From: Clusia tigrina
Lineage: Eukaryota > Arthropoda > Insecta > Diptera > Clusiidae
NCBI GenBank assembly: GCA_920105625.2
Contig: OV050031.1
Location: 47,768,925 to 47,832,924 of the forward strand
Direction of reading: 5' to 3'
Length of the DNA: 64,000 nt
The position numbers and the translations under genes are program-made. The notes under the pieces were generated by a model, which made no database searches, had not been told where the DNA came from, and worked only from the letters and a program-made list of their open reading frames with translations. Below are positions 47,710-58,333 of the stretch, in pieces; the first letter of the stretch is position 1; each line of letters starts with the position of its first letter.

Positions 47710-48799
47710 TGTTACCGCACCACTAGAATGATGCAGTGTGGTGGCCACGGCTAGCTCACCGCAATGGTCGTGGTCCTTAACCCGCCACACTGCATCGGGT
47801 GGGACAACACTACAAAAAAAATTTCAACTCACATTTTTGCCTAGCATCCTCCTCTACGACGACAAGCGAGCCCGCCCCATATTGTCCGCCTTAGCCTAAC
47901 ATTTTCTTACATTAAATTCAACACAATAAACATCCTACTGGTACTTAAATAAATAACATATATATATATACGCGTATACTTAATAATACCTATGTATACT
48001 CGCGTATACTTAACAAATATATACTTAACAAATATGTACTTATCTCTAGGGGCGGGCGGCAGCCTCCTTTTCCTCCTATGCTCGAATGGGGTGGGCCGGA
48101 ACAATAAGTTATCCCTCTTATGGGATGTGCCGGAAACACACGGTTATGGATCTAGTCAGCACACTCAATAATCAAGGTAAACTTTCTAACGCCAAATCTT
48201 TAAACTAAACTAACACTTTAAATTGATTCCAAATTTTAACGTTTATTTTCGACACATGTACATTGTAATTGCATTCAAAAAAATATTTTTTCCATTGCTA
48301 TCTTTCACACGTTAAATATACCCGAATCAATCACAGGACCACGGACGAGACGAGAGACTCTCCATACAAAATCCGACACGAAAAATCTTAATTTTCTCGG
48401 TCCAAAAAAAAATCCTCCACAGTAAAACACAAAATTAAAACGCGCGCAGCAACCAAAAATTTTCGACACAACTTCCTCAACACTTAACACCCTATCACCT
48501 CGTTTTTTCTCTACCACTGCCTTATATGATTTTTTTCTCTCTCTCCTGAAACCGTATCTTTTTCATTTCCTCGGCCTCTTCCGCTATTCCATCAGTGACC
48601 GCTCCAGCGGTCGAGGCGGTCAGTCACCTTTTTTTAAAATTTCTACTATTCTGAGGCAGCGCCATCTGTACCTCAGAATCTGGTAGGTTTCAGCCTGGCC
48701 GCATTCACCAGCAAAGCGGACAAGTGGAAGGAACAAAAGAAGGAGAGAAACAAAACAAACATACAAATATACATAGACGCCAAAACAACGATCGCAACA
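47710..48799 (-). repeat. D LTR 3, partial
   Basis: Matches the first 1089 bp of the other LTRs, with a 2-4 bp shorter TA run near 47960 and a local change at 48764-48775. Breaks after GCAACA into TA-rich B sequence. Confidence 0.8.
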
Positions 48800-49114
48800 A
48801 TATATATAATTAAAAATATATATATTATATTATTAAACCACTATTATAAGAAATTGTAAATTTATAGTTATTGAAAATGTTAATTTTATTCATATTACAA
48901 TACTAGCGCATAAGACAAATTACTTCTCATATAAAAATATATATACTAAACACAAATCTAATAAGTAACAACTTAGTATTACATTAAATCCAATAAGTAA
49001 AAATTAAAATCAAATAAGTTAGAACTCATTACCACCACACACAAACACATAAAAATTTAAAGTTGTTTTTTTTCTCTTTCAAACAACTGTAAATTTTTTC
49101 TTAAAGGGTGAGGG
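48800..49114 (+). other. B 3' UTR with hairpin and polypurine tract
   Basis: AT-rich. AGTTGTTT (49061-49068) and AAACAACT (49081-49088) form a perfect 8-bp stem; AAAGGGTGAGGG (49103-49114) is the polypurine tract directly before the 3' LTR. Confidence 0.7.
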
Positions 49115-49598
49115 TGTAGTGCATGTGCACTATTGTAGTGTAGCACAAAGTCTACCTACGCAAACTACATGTCCAAACCATACCAATACATAAGACACAC
49201 CCGTCCGCTGCACTGCAACACTATGACACTTGACATGTGCAGTGTAATTAGAATCCTGGCGTGCGGTCATTGGTGAATTGGTTTGTTTTACAATTGAGTG
49301 GAATTTGAGTTAGACTTAAGCGAAAGGAATTAGAAATAAACAATTAAATTAATCGAGATTTGTTATCGAGTTTGTAACTCAAATAAAACATATAAGAACC
49401 CTGCTCGGGAATTAAACTAATCAGTTTCCAACTGGCAACTCAAACATTTGCATTTTTCTTGCAAACAGCCTTTCTTCGGCTTCAGCCTTTCTTCGGCTCA
49501 GTTAGAATTTGCTCAATGGCGTCTTGCCGAGCAACGCTCTAATATATAATATATAATATTTATCATATATTTCTCGCACACAATATACGTGCATTAGA
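49115..49598 (+). repeat. B 3' LTR (484 bp)
   Basis: TGTAGTGC...CATTAGA; differs from the 5' LTR by a ~10-bp deletion and substitutions, two in the last bases. GCAG follows. Confidence 0.9.
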
Positions 49599-49790
49599 GC
49601 AGCGACCAAACAAGGATTCCAGAAGTGAAGCAAGGAGAAGCAACACCAAACAGGGGTTAAGATGCTTCTCATGTGGACAGATGGGATATCGGGCAGCGGA
49701 ATGCAGGGATAGACAATCCCAACAAAGGAACCAGGGAAACTTCCAGCGGCCCAGTCGAGGCCAATAAACTGGAAAGCCAAAAGAAAGGAA
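49599..49790 (+). pseudogene. gag: gag, nucleocapsid part 2 (A)
   Basis: Host gag resumes after B with a third knuckle-like motif CFSCGQMGYRAAEC, in which Tyr stands where His is expected, then a Gln/Arg-rich tail. Confidence 0.7.
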
Positions 49791-49990
49791 GTAATAATAA
49801 GGCCGGAAGTACGTGGGACTAGTAATGTAGGAACTACAGTCCAGGAGAAGGAGGAGCAGGAGGCTCTCCAGTATCACGAAGAGTTAGGGAGTGGATACGC
49901 GTCCATTTTGGAATCAAAAGGGCGTTGTTTCGTTGTGAGCAGGATAGGAGATGCTTTTATTGAGATGCCCTGCAATGAGGCAGCTAGGTT

Positions 49991-50710
49991 TTGGTAGACT
50001 CAGGGGCGGACACTAGCCTCGTAAAATCTAGTGTTTTACGGAAAGAACTAGTTGTTAATCCAAAGGATGTAAGAACGCTTAATGGAGCATTCGGAGGATG
50101 CATCAGGACACTGGGGTCGCTCAGAATAGGATACAGTGAAGTTAAGGGCATGAGTTTTAGAGTGCACGCAGCGGAAGTGGATAGGAAAGGTATCCCGGCT
50201 GATGGGATAATTGGCCGCGATAATCTTTGGGGCCGTACCATACTGGATGCGCTCGACAAACGGTTATCATTCTATGATAATAATAAGAATAGAATCCATA
50301 CTCTTCCATTAATGTCATGGCAGGAAGGAACCGTGAATAGGATTAAGAAGTGTGGTATAGAGGTAGTAAACGGAAGGTCCACCAGAGTAGTTACTATGCA
50401 TGTAAATACTAAACTTAGGACTGTTGTTTTGCACAAGCAGCAGCTAGCGGAGGGCGTATATATGGGGGAGACCATAACGCACGTTGACAAGGGTAAGGTG
50501 TACGCTTGCGTACTCAACGCATCGGAAAAGGACTACCTGATGGTTGAGGATTTTAGGCATAAGTTCACTAGTTACGACAATTTTAAGGAACCGAGTTATA
50601 GATCGGTTAATCAGATTAAGCAGGTAGATATAAGAAAAAGAATGGAGAGAGTGCTAGAATCAATGAAGCTAGACCCAAGCGTAAATTCAGAAGAGAAGGC
50701 ATCAATATAA
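49991..50710 (+). pseudogene. pol: pol: protease and linker (A)
   Basis: VDSGADTSLV at the start and ADGIIGRDNLWGR follow; a small deletion near 49985 removes residues before the active site. Unlike A1 and A', the frame passes the ESM-KLDPSV position without a stop but ends at its own TAA (50708). Confidence 0.8.
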
Positions 50711-50740
50711 GCCATTTGTGCGCCATTCCATGACATATTT

Positions 50741-51771
50741 TTGCTGGAAGGAGACCAGTTGACATCACCAGAGGTAGAGCATGAAATACCTACTAGAGTG
50801 GATCAACCACCAATAAACCAGAAGCAATACAGATTGTCACAAGCTCACAAAGATGAGGTAAATAGGCAAGTGCAAGGAATGTTAAAAGATAACATAATTT
50901 CACCAAATATCTCACCTTGGAACTCACCAATAATTTTGGTACCAAAGAAGGTAGGTGCTCAGGGTCAAAAGAAGTGGAGAATGGTCGTCGATTTTAGGAA
51001 ATTGAACGACGCCACTATCAAGCAGGTGTTCCCGATACCAAGGATAAAGAGATTCTGGATCAATTGGGGCATAGTAGATATTTTTCTACGCTTGATTTAG
51101 CGAGTGGCTACCACCAAGTTCTGGTGGATACCCAAGATAAGCAGAAAACCGCGTTCAGCACCGGTTTGGGGCATTATGAGTTTAATAGAATGCCGTTTAG
51201 ATTAACAGGAGCGCCGGCTACCTTCCAACGGCTAATGAACCATGTGCTAACAGGCTTGCAAGGGTTAGATTGTTTTGTGTGTCTCGATGATATTGTAATT
51301 TATGGGAAGAACTTGCAGCAGCATTCGCAACGCTTGTGCAAGGTGCTCCAGAAATTACGAGAACACAATTTGAAATTGAACACGGAGAAGTGTCAATTTT
51401 TGCCAAGAGAGGTGGTTTATTTAGGCCATCGTTGCTCAGAAGCAGGAGCACTGCCTGATCCGCAGAAGGTGGAATGCGTTAAAAATTTAGCGGTTCCAAG
51501 AAATAGAAAAGAAGTGCAAGCATTCCTAGGACTAGTGAACTATTACATGAAGTTCGTAGAAGGACTAGCCGGAATTGCGTTGCCAGTGAATAAGTTGCTA
51601 CGAAAAGAAGCAAAGTTCGAATGGACAGAGAGATGTCAGCAAGCATTCGAGAGGCTAAAGGAAATAATTAGCTCGCCACCAATTTTGGCGTACCCCGACT
51701 TTGAGCAAACTTTTTTGTTGACCACTGATGCTAGCAATGAAGCATTACATTACATTACATTAGTACGGTAG
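50741..51771 (+). pseudogene. pol: pol: reverse transcriptase (A), frameshift at ~51045
   Basis: Two overlapping frames. The first has WRMVVDFRKLND; the second has RYFSTLDLASGYHQV, a variant active site FVCLDDIVIYG (Cys for Tyr before LDD), AFLGLVNYY and the RNase H start LTTDASNEA. The end runs into a CATTA-type repeat at the deletion joint (about 51745-51765). Confidence 0.85.
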
Positions 51772-52457
51772 TCAAAGCATTCTTTGATGAAATTATAGCA
51801 CGATACAACATACCTAAGGTTTTGATAACCGACAATGGTTTAAATTTCGTATCAAAACTATTCTCAGAAACGTGTAAAATGCTGGGAATCAAGTTGCACA
51901 TAACACCATATCATCCACAGGCGAATTGCTCATTGGAACGTAGTCATCGACCTCTGGCCGAGTACTTGCGCAGTTTTGCCAAAGAAGACGGCTCGAATTG
52001 GGATCAATGGTTAACCACTGCAATGCATGTACACAACAATACTGTGCATGTATCAACGAAGCAAACTCCGTTTAGAACACTCTACGGGTTTGATTTCAAC
52101 ATGCCAGCGAATTTGAAGCGCAAATGTGCGCCTGTATACAATGCTGATGACCCGAATAAAGTGCAAAAGTATCAGTTACAGCGAGCGCACGAATTGGTCA
52201 GAGAAAACCAGGATTGTGCTAAACGAGTGGCCAGGGAAGGCTATAACAAGGTACTAAACCCAGTAGTTTTTCATGTGGGTGATCAAGTACTAATGAAGAA
52301 TCAGGCTAGGAGAAACAAATTCTCACCTGTGTGGATAGGTCCGTATGTAGTAGCAGAGATCCGAAGCCCAGTTACAACAGTCGTAACGATTAAGGGAAAA
52401 AATAAAAAGCTACATAATAATTTGTTGAAATTATTCCACATTAGACCACACAACTAA
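51766..52457 (+). pseudogene. pol: pol: integrase, N-terminal part deleted (A)
   Basis: Resumes within the DDE core: ITDNGLNFVSKLF, Glu in ANCSLERSH, then the GPY module WIGPYVVAEI. Zinc domain and first catalytic Asp are gone with the RNase H. Ends at TAA 52455. Confidence 0.88.
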
Positions 52458-54901
52458 AGACATGTGTTAGCAGTGTTTTACAAGTGTAAACACAAAAATA
52501 ACAACGTAAACATGTACGTGTGTGTATCAAATAACACACACAGCTCCGTTTTTCAGAGTCAAGGCCAGCAGAAGTGTGCCAATTAAACTCGAGCAAGTAA
52601 AGTTGACGTAATAAAAATGTGCTTATTATGCACTATGGTCAAACGAAGCACAGTAGGGAAAAATATATTTTTTAAATATTAAATGATAAATATTGCACGT
52701 AATTAAAAAATAAAATAAAATAGTAAGACAGCCGTGGGTAAGTAATATAAAACTTCGAATATGTGCATACATACATACGGCAGTGTATGCACTGAAATTC
52801 GACGCATGAGCGTTAACGCCAGGAAACGGAACTGCTGGTGAAGTAAGTATGTATATATGTGTATAGGATAAAGAATGAATGTACGAATGCACATTTAAAG
52901 AAGTAAGTATTCTAGTTAAGAGGAATGGGTATGTGCGTATGTATATTTTTGCAGATACTGCAGTAGGCTATATGTAAATATACTCGTACATAGGTTTTTA
53001 CTGTTTATTAATTAGGAAATTAACGTATGAAAATTTGAAAAATGTATAGTTAATTGGGAAAATAATGTTAGTAATTAATTCTAGGTAATTTAAAGCGCCT
53101 CGAATGTATGTATGTAGCCATATACGAGCTAATTACAGGATGGAAAATAGAATCGTTAATGGATATATACATATCAGGCTAGAAGTAAATTTAAATAAAA
53201 AGTCAATTGTATGCGATGAACGATATAGTCATGCAATGGACAATGTTTTCACATAAACGGGTTTATCTTAAATATTCTGGTTTATGTCAGGGGGCAAAAG
53301 AATTTGCTCATAATTGAAAAATTTAAAAAGATATATACAAAGAGAAATGATATGAAAGGAATAATGAATTGTCTAAAGAAAAGAAAAAATAAATAATAAA
53401 TTTATCTTTTATGTACTCGCTTATGTAAGAGGCACTAGTTTTGCCAAGAATTGATTTAAAAAAAATTTTTTTGGGCGGCATATAATTTAATTAGAAAATA
53501 ATTGTTATGTATGAAGCAAATTGTTGTAAAATGTTTATATTTGAGAAGGATTTAAAGTTTTAATGCCGCTAACAATTTAAAGAAAATTGTATCATAAATA
53601 ATTAATAATATTTGAAAAGAAAACTGTTTTTATTACTTATTTATAGTTTGGTTATTAAGACGTATTAGATATACGATATATAAATTTAAATAACACATAA
53701 AATTTACTATTTTCGTTAGCAAGAATATTAAAAATGAAATAAATGTAATAGCCAGTAAGAATAATTAAAACTCGGCAAGTCCGATAAGTTAAGCGTATTG
53801 TTTTTAGATATTCAGGCGTTGGTGAACAAACAAGGACATCTGGTTGGTTCAATATGGTGCAGCATGAACCTGGAAGGGACTTCCTGCAGCGTTGAAGACT
53901 GAGTAAGATGTTAACCAACATCCAGGAGACCGGCAGATGAAATGCACGAGCAGCGGACAAAAATCTGACCAAATGTGAAGAAGTAAGAAGATGGAGAAGA
54001 AGAGTGATCAGTAAGCCGCAAAGGAAGAAAGACGAGTTTGGCAACGATGATATCCAGAGATAATTTTTGGGTTGGAAGAAAATGAAAACGAAATTAGTGA
54101 GAATTCATTTTTATATGAAAGAGTGGAAGAGCTTCCAACTTCCCATGTGCGAGATGACTACGATTTAAGCTTATGAAAAAATGGAGATGGTATCGGCTGA
54201 ATACAATAGTCTCTATCTGACAAGTAAAAGTCTAATAATACTTGAGTTTTATTGCTTAACTGACGAAATGGCATGAAAAACACTAACATGTACGTTGTCC
54301 TTATAAAAAAAAATCCAACGTGTCTGCCATTATTACATATGTCAGTATGTATACTGTATTATTGTCTAGAAAGAAGAAGAGGTAATTTTAGCCAAAACCC
54401 GAAGTTACTACGTAATTTTACCGAGAAACGGCTACAATAACAATAACAGCCACAACTACCATCGTTCAATTAGCTTCGCAGAATAATCTCCTGGCGCAAA
54501 AAATCGTTTTAACCACGAAAAGATTGAACATAACATAGCCAAGCTTTATCGGCTAAACTTCGTAACGATTTCTCCAATGAGAAAATATCCATTGTCACTC
54601 ACTAAGCGAATATCGAATATTTATTTTGACTTCGTCAGAAGCGCATCTAGTCGCGCAAGCTTGCATCATCTTTTTACGTACCGGTCCAGAAAGAAGGGAG
54701 GGGTATGCAGAGTTCATCGAGGGACTTCACTCCGACAACGACGGTCGTCAAATGGACCAGCGGGTAGCAGAGGGCGCAGTATAATGGAAGGTTTTATGTA
54801 TAGAATAGAATTGTGTTATTGTTTACATGTTTGTATATACGCCAATGAGAAAAGAGTCAATGAAAGACCAAATTATAAAAAGGGGAATATAAAAAAAATA
54901 T
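52458..54901 (+). other. Long 3' region of A without a gene
   Basis: 2.4 kb, AT-rich, non-coding. The first ~400 bp align with A1; from 54678 it aligns with A' 16071. A TTGTTTTTAG acceptor-like site at about 53798-53807 is followed by purine-rich short frames to about 54180, possibly a decayed spliced gene. No envelope motif recognised. Confidence 0.5.
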
Positions 54902-55523
54902 TGAAACGTGATAGCTCAGTGAAAAGGGATTGCATACTTTTAGGATCCCATCTGGAGAATGAGTGCCCCCTGTGAGTCAAGATGCGAACTATTCGAATAA
55001 AAGCTTATTCAAGAACCATCCGTCGGTAATATCAAAAAGAATATTCTCGACTTCTGTCGAAGTGGATAGACGCTTCTAGAAAATACGAGAATAGCGTAGA
55101 ATTTTCGACTCCAACCATTCGAAAACTATAAAAGCGACAAGACTGTTCAAAGTCGAATACAGTAGATCAGAGATCGTAAAAGTGTATACATCAGGCATTT
55201 TAATCTAAGCAGCAGTATTAGCAGTATTTGTAATTTTACAAAGTGATGAAATTCATTATTAAATAAATTGATGAAATTACTTATTAAATAAAGTGACTAA
55301 TGGTTTGTGAAATAAAGTGCAAATAATAACTAAGTAAACTTTAAGCCTAATATTAAATGTGTAAATAGCAATAATTAAATAAAGCAAATTATTTTAATTT
55401 AACCGGCGATTGTTTGATTACTACACAATCCAGTGGTACGAGTCCGAGTACAGAGAGTTAGAGGAATTGTCAGGAGGGCAATTTTGTAACAGAGTAAATT
55501 GTCAAGAGGGCAATTTCGTAACA
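54902..55523 (+). repeat. C 5' LTR (622 bp)
   Basis: TGAAACGTG...TTCGTAACA. TATA box TATAAAAG at 55127. Upstream lie GAATATTC (55039), TTCTAGAA (55074), GAATTTTC (55099) and TTCGAA (55118). Confidence 0.93.
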
Positions 55524-55525
55524 AT

Positions 55526-55545
55526 TGGTGTCAGAAGTGGGATTG
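55526..55545 (+). promoter_or_regulatory. C primer binding site, tRNA-Leu-like
   Basis: TGGTGTCAGAAGTGGGATTG begins two bases after the LTR. It resembles the complement of a tRNA-Leu 3' end; the tRNA type is from memory. Confidence 0.7.
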
Positions 55546-55562
55546 TGTATCTGTAATAAACA

Positions 55563-56681
55563 ATGGTTAAATTTGAAAAGCTGAGATTAGAGCAGCTCAA
55601 GAAGGAGCTTGAGCGTTTAAATTTGCAAACACAAGGGCTTAAAGCGGAGCTACAGGTACGATTAAGAAGCGCTTTAGAGAAGCAGGGTATGGATGTCGAT
55701 GAGTATGAATTCCAATGTGAAGAGCCAACGACATCTCGACACGAAGAAACACCACAAGAAACTAACACGGGTAACTTTGACATGAGTGCGCTTTTCAAGG
55801 TAATACAGATGCAGTTACAACAACATGCTCAAGCAGCCGAAGAGAGGATGCAGGAACGATTACAACAACATGCTCAAATACTTGATGCTATTATGCAGAA
55901 GCACTTCCAGCAATACGATGAGGATATACACCAGCGATTACAGCTACATGCTCCAGCAGTCAAAGACGATGTCAAGGAACAGTTACAGCAGAGTGAAAAG
56001 CGATTTACTCAACTAGCGGAACAGAACTCACAGCAGAAGAATGAAATGTCCGAGATGGTGGACAGGAAGGTTTGTGAGGTTGGGACACGACAGGAGTCGT
56101 TAGAAGGATTTGTGGAACAGAAATCCAATGTGAAAGAGGAAAAGCAGAACGAAATTCAAGCTACCGCTAGCACAAATGGTTGGAGTAATCGGGAAGTACT
56201 GGCACCGTTGGCTATGTCATTGAAAGGTGCTGATGTACTGCCGACCATCGCAGAGGGTGAGAGAGACTGTTATGAAAACGTGATGAATGCCATTCAGGGG
56301 AGTGGTGAGTCTCTACAACAGGATGTGGCGGAGGTGGAGCGGTTCTCCCATCTTGCCTGTCCAGGCGAGATTGCTGAGAGAAGTATGATGGATACTTTCG
56401 TATGTGGTATTCTCGATGTAGAAATGGACTGTTCAGTGATAACAAATCTAAAAGCTACAAGTATGGACACAGTGTCTGGTGTTTTACCGTTGGAGATCGT
56501 GGCCGTGGTGTTCCAGCCAGTATGCAGAGCCTGTCAGATACAAGTTGAAAGTGGACAGGGTTGCATGGGCAAGTGCCTTGCCTGCGGTGAGGTTGGATAC
56601 GCGGCTCGTAGTTGTCGGACAAAACGCAAACGTTCTCCATCAGACTCGCATGTGGGACCGCTAAGGCAGGGAATTGGATGA
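55563..56681 (+). CDS. gag: gag of element C with N-terminal SAP-like motif
   Basis: 372 codons from ATG 55563, uninterrupted. Residues about 6-38 (RLEQLKKELERLNLQ...LKAELQVRL) match the SAP helix-turn-helix DNA-binding motif pattern. Residues about 80-165 are Gln/His-rich coiled-coil repeats (QLQQHAQ, RLQQHAQ, RLQLHAP). Near the end CLACGEVGYAARSC is a zinc knuckle with Tyr replacing His. The middle capsid region seems shortened. Gag would be the only protein this copy could make. Confidence 0.75.
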   Translation: MVKFEKLRLEQLKKELERLNLQTQGLKAELQVRLRSALEKQGMDVDEYEFQCEEPTTSRHEETPQETNTGNFDMSALFKVIQMQLQQHAQAAEERMQERLQQHAQILDAIMQKHFQQYDEDIHQRLQLHAPAVKDDVKEQLQQSEKRFTQLAEQNSQQKNEMSEMVDRKVCEVGTRQESLEGFVEQKSNVKEEKQNEIQATASTNGWSNREVLAPLAMSLKGADVLPTIAEGERDCYENVMNAIQGSGESLQQDVAEVERFSHLACPGEIAERSMMDTFVCGILDVEMDCSVITNLKATSMDTVSGVLPLEIVAVVFQPVCRACQIQVESGQGCMGKCLACGEVGYAARSCRTKRKRSPSDSHVGPLRQGIG

Positions 56682-56862
56682 TGTTGTCCAGCTGTCGACA
56701 AACTAAATGGAGTCAGTCTCGAGGGGCATGACCTGACTCCCACAACATGCAGCCCCAGAATCCTCGTTTCTCAGATCCCACGGAAAGTCAGCGGCCTAAT
56801 TGCTGACAGTGTGGTAAGCGAGGAGAAGTAGTAGATAAGCAGACGAAGAATGGACTAAAGAG

Positions 56863-57180
56863 TTGTCTACAGAACTTCCATGCAGCAGTTGTATACCTAA
56901 AACACGAGAACAGATGAATAAAATTGATAGAAACAGCAGAAATCGTACACAATTGATGGGTGATAAGAGGAAAGCCAGACATGATGTACGAGTAAATTCT
57001 AAGGGATTTCAGGAAGGGCAACTAGTTATGCTTCATAATCCGCAAAGGAAAAGTGGATTATCGCCAAAACTGCAAACACACTGGGAAGGACCTTATAAGG
57101 TGATAAAACGGATCAACGATGTTAGATACCGCATCCAGTGGACGAGAAATATCAGGAGAAAATTAAAGTCGTTCATTTAG
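56863..57180 (+). pseudogene. pol: C integrase C-terminal remnant
   Basis: Basic segment then GFQEGQLVMLHNPQR and WEGPYKVIKRI, the GPY/F module of Gypsy integrases. Everything between gag and this piece was lost by deletion near 56690-56860. Confidence 0.8.
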
Positions 57181-57215
57181 AGAGGTTATCTCCTTATAAA
57201 GGTTGCAGTACTATC

Positions 57216-57250
57216 CTTGTTCGGGACGAACAAGTTTAAGCGGAGGGCAG
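57216..57250 (+). promoter_or_regulatory. Hairpin plus polypurine tract of C
   Basis: CTTGTTCG-GGA-CGAACAAG (57216-57234) is a perfect 8-bp stem; AAGCGGAGGGCAG (57238-57250) directly precedes the 3' LTR. Confidence 0.8.
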
Positions 57251-57872
57251 TGAAACGTGATAGCTCAGTGAAAAGGGATTGCATACTTTTAGGATCCCAT
57301 CTGGAGAATGAGTGCCCCCTGTGAGACAAGATGCGAAGTATTCGAATAAAAACTTATTCAAGAACCATCCGTCGGTAATATCAAAAAGAATATTCTCGAC
57401 TTCTGTCGAAGTGGATAGAAGCTTCTAGAAAATACGAGAATAGCGTAGAATTTTCGACTCCAACCATTCGAAAACTATAAAAGCGACAAGACTGTTCAAA
57501 GTCGAATACAGTAGATCAGAGATCGTAAAAGTGTATACATCAGGCATTTTAATCTAAGCAGCAGTATTAGCAGTATTTGTAATTTTGCAAAGTGATGAAA
57601 TTCATTATTAAATAAAGTGATGAAATTACTTATTAAATAAAGTGACTAATGGTTTGTGAAATAAAGTGCAAATAATAACTAAGTAAACTTTAAGCCTAAT
57701 ATTAAATGTGTAAATAACAATAATTAAATAAAGCAAATTATTTTAATTTAACCGGCGATTGTTTGATTACTACACAATTCAGTGGTACGAGTCCGAGTAC
57801 AGAGAGTTAGAGGAATTGTCAGGAGGGCAATTTTGTAACAGAGTAAATTGTCAAGAGGGCAATTTCGTAACA
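57251..57872 (+). repeat. C 3' LTR (622 bp)
   Basis: Same ends as the 5' LTR with few substitutions. GAAGCTTCTAGAA (57418-57430) is a perfect three-unit heat-shock-element motif; TATA box at 57476. Confidence 0.93.
57418..57430 (+). promoter_or_regulatory. Trimeric heat-shock-element-like motif in C LTR
   Basis: nGAAnnTTCnnGAAn, 46 bp upstream of TATAAAAG. Present in the solo LTR (39712-39724); one substitution in the 5' LTR (GACGCTTCTAGAA). Additional GAATATTC and GAATTTTC dimers flank it. Confidence 0.6.
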
Positions 57873-57898
57873 ATATGATAGATTAAAAATAAGAGGAG

Positions 57899-58333
57899 CA
57901 ACGGCTCCTATTAAATTCATTAAGAGAGCACATATTTTTAGGGTGCAAATATTGTAAATAGTAGTATTTACGCATTAATTATGATGTAAGCTTTTAGGGT
58001 GTCACAGTTCCGCAGTCAAGCTGACGAGGGGCATTTAGAATGCACCGACGACACTTTTACTTCAGTAGGTCAGTGGGCTTGACCAACTGACACCAAATAA
58101 CAATTGCGTAACTGGAACACCAGAAAAGTCAAGACGTAGACTGTAATGTTTATTTGTAAATAGTATATAAGAACTAGTATTTTAAGAATAAATCTGCTTG
58201 TTGTTTTAAACCCAAAATAGTGCAGTGCTCATTTAAGAAAGTGATGTAGGTTTACAGGTTCCCGCGCAGGACAAGCCGCGACAGGACATTCCAGAGGACG
58301 TCTCTCGCCGACAAGCAGATAAGGACCCCAACA
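57899..58333 (+). repeat. A 3' LTR, first ~45 bp missing
   Basis: Aligns with the 5' LTR from GCAACGGC on, ends CCCCAACA and is followed by ATGG. The start of the LTR and the polypurine tract are deleted, so 57877-57898 is A 3' UTR joined to LTR. Confidence 0.88.

Larger units (their letters stand above)
40994..48799 (-). mobile_element. Non-autonomous LTR element D in tandem, reverse orientation
   Basis: TGTTACCGCACC recurs at 40994, 44352 and 47710 (3358-bp period). On the minus strand each internal region starts with a tRNA-Lys-like primer site, then one 336-codon frame, then GTGGGGAGA (polypurine tract) and TGTTGGG. ATAT flanks the array (40990-40993, 48800-48803). No pol gene is present. 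Confidence 0.85.
38641..49598 (+). mobile_element. 412/mdg1-like Gypsy element B, deleted and invaded
   Basis: LTRs 38641-39134 and 49115-49598; GCAG duplicated at 38637-38640 and 49599-49602, inside the host gag. Only a short leader, integrase and a 3' tail of B remain, and a solo C LTR and the D array sit within it. LTR start TGTAGT and integrase sequence resemble the 412/mdg1 group. Confidence 0.88.
54902..57872 (+). mobile_element. Gypsy-type element C, internally deleted
   Basis: Two 622-bp LTRs, ATAT on both sides (54898-54901, 57873-57876), primer site, gag, a C-terminal integrase scrap and polypurine tract; protease, RT, RNase H and most integrase are missing. It retains the cis elements needed for mobilisation in trans. 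Confidence 0.92.
34974..58333 (+). mobile_element. Gypsy element A, split by elements B and C
   Basis: 5' LTR 34974-35462, gag to 38640, resumes 49599-54901 after B, then 3' end and LTR 57873-58333 after C. ATGG flanks both ends (34970-34973, 58334-58337), a 4-bp target-site duplication. Pol lacks much of RNase H and the first catalytic part of integrase. Confidence 0.9.

Noticed and set aside
53655..54044. 129-codon reverse-strand frame rich in Leu
   Set aside because: AT-rich non-coding 3' region of A; no homologous frame in A' or A1 and no motif.
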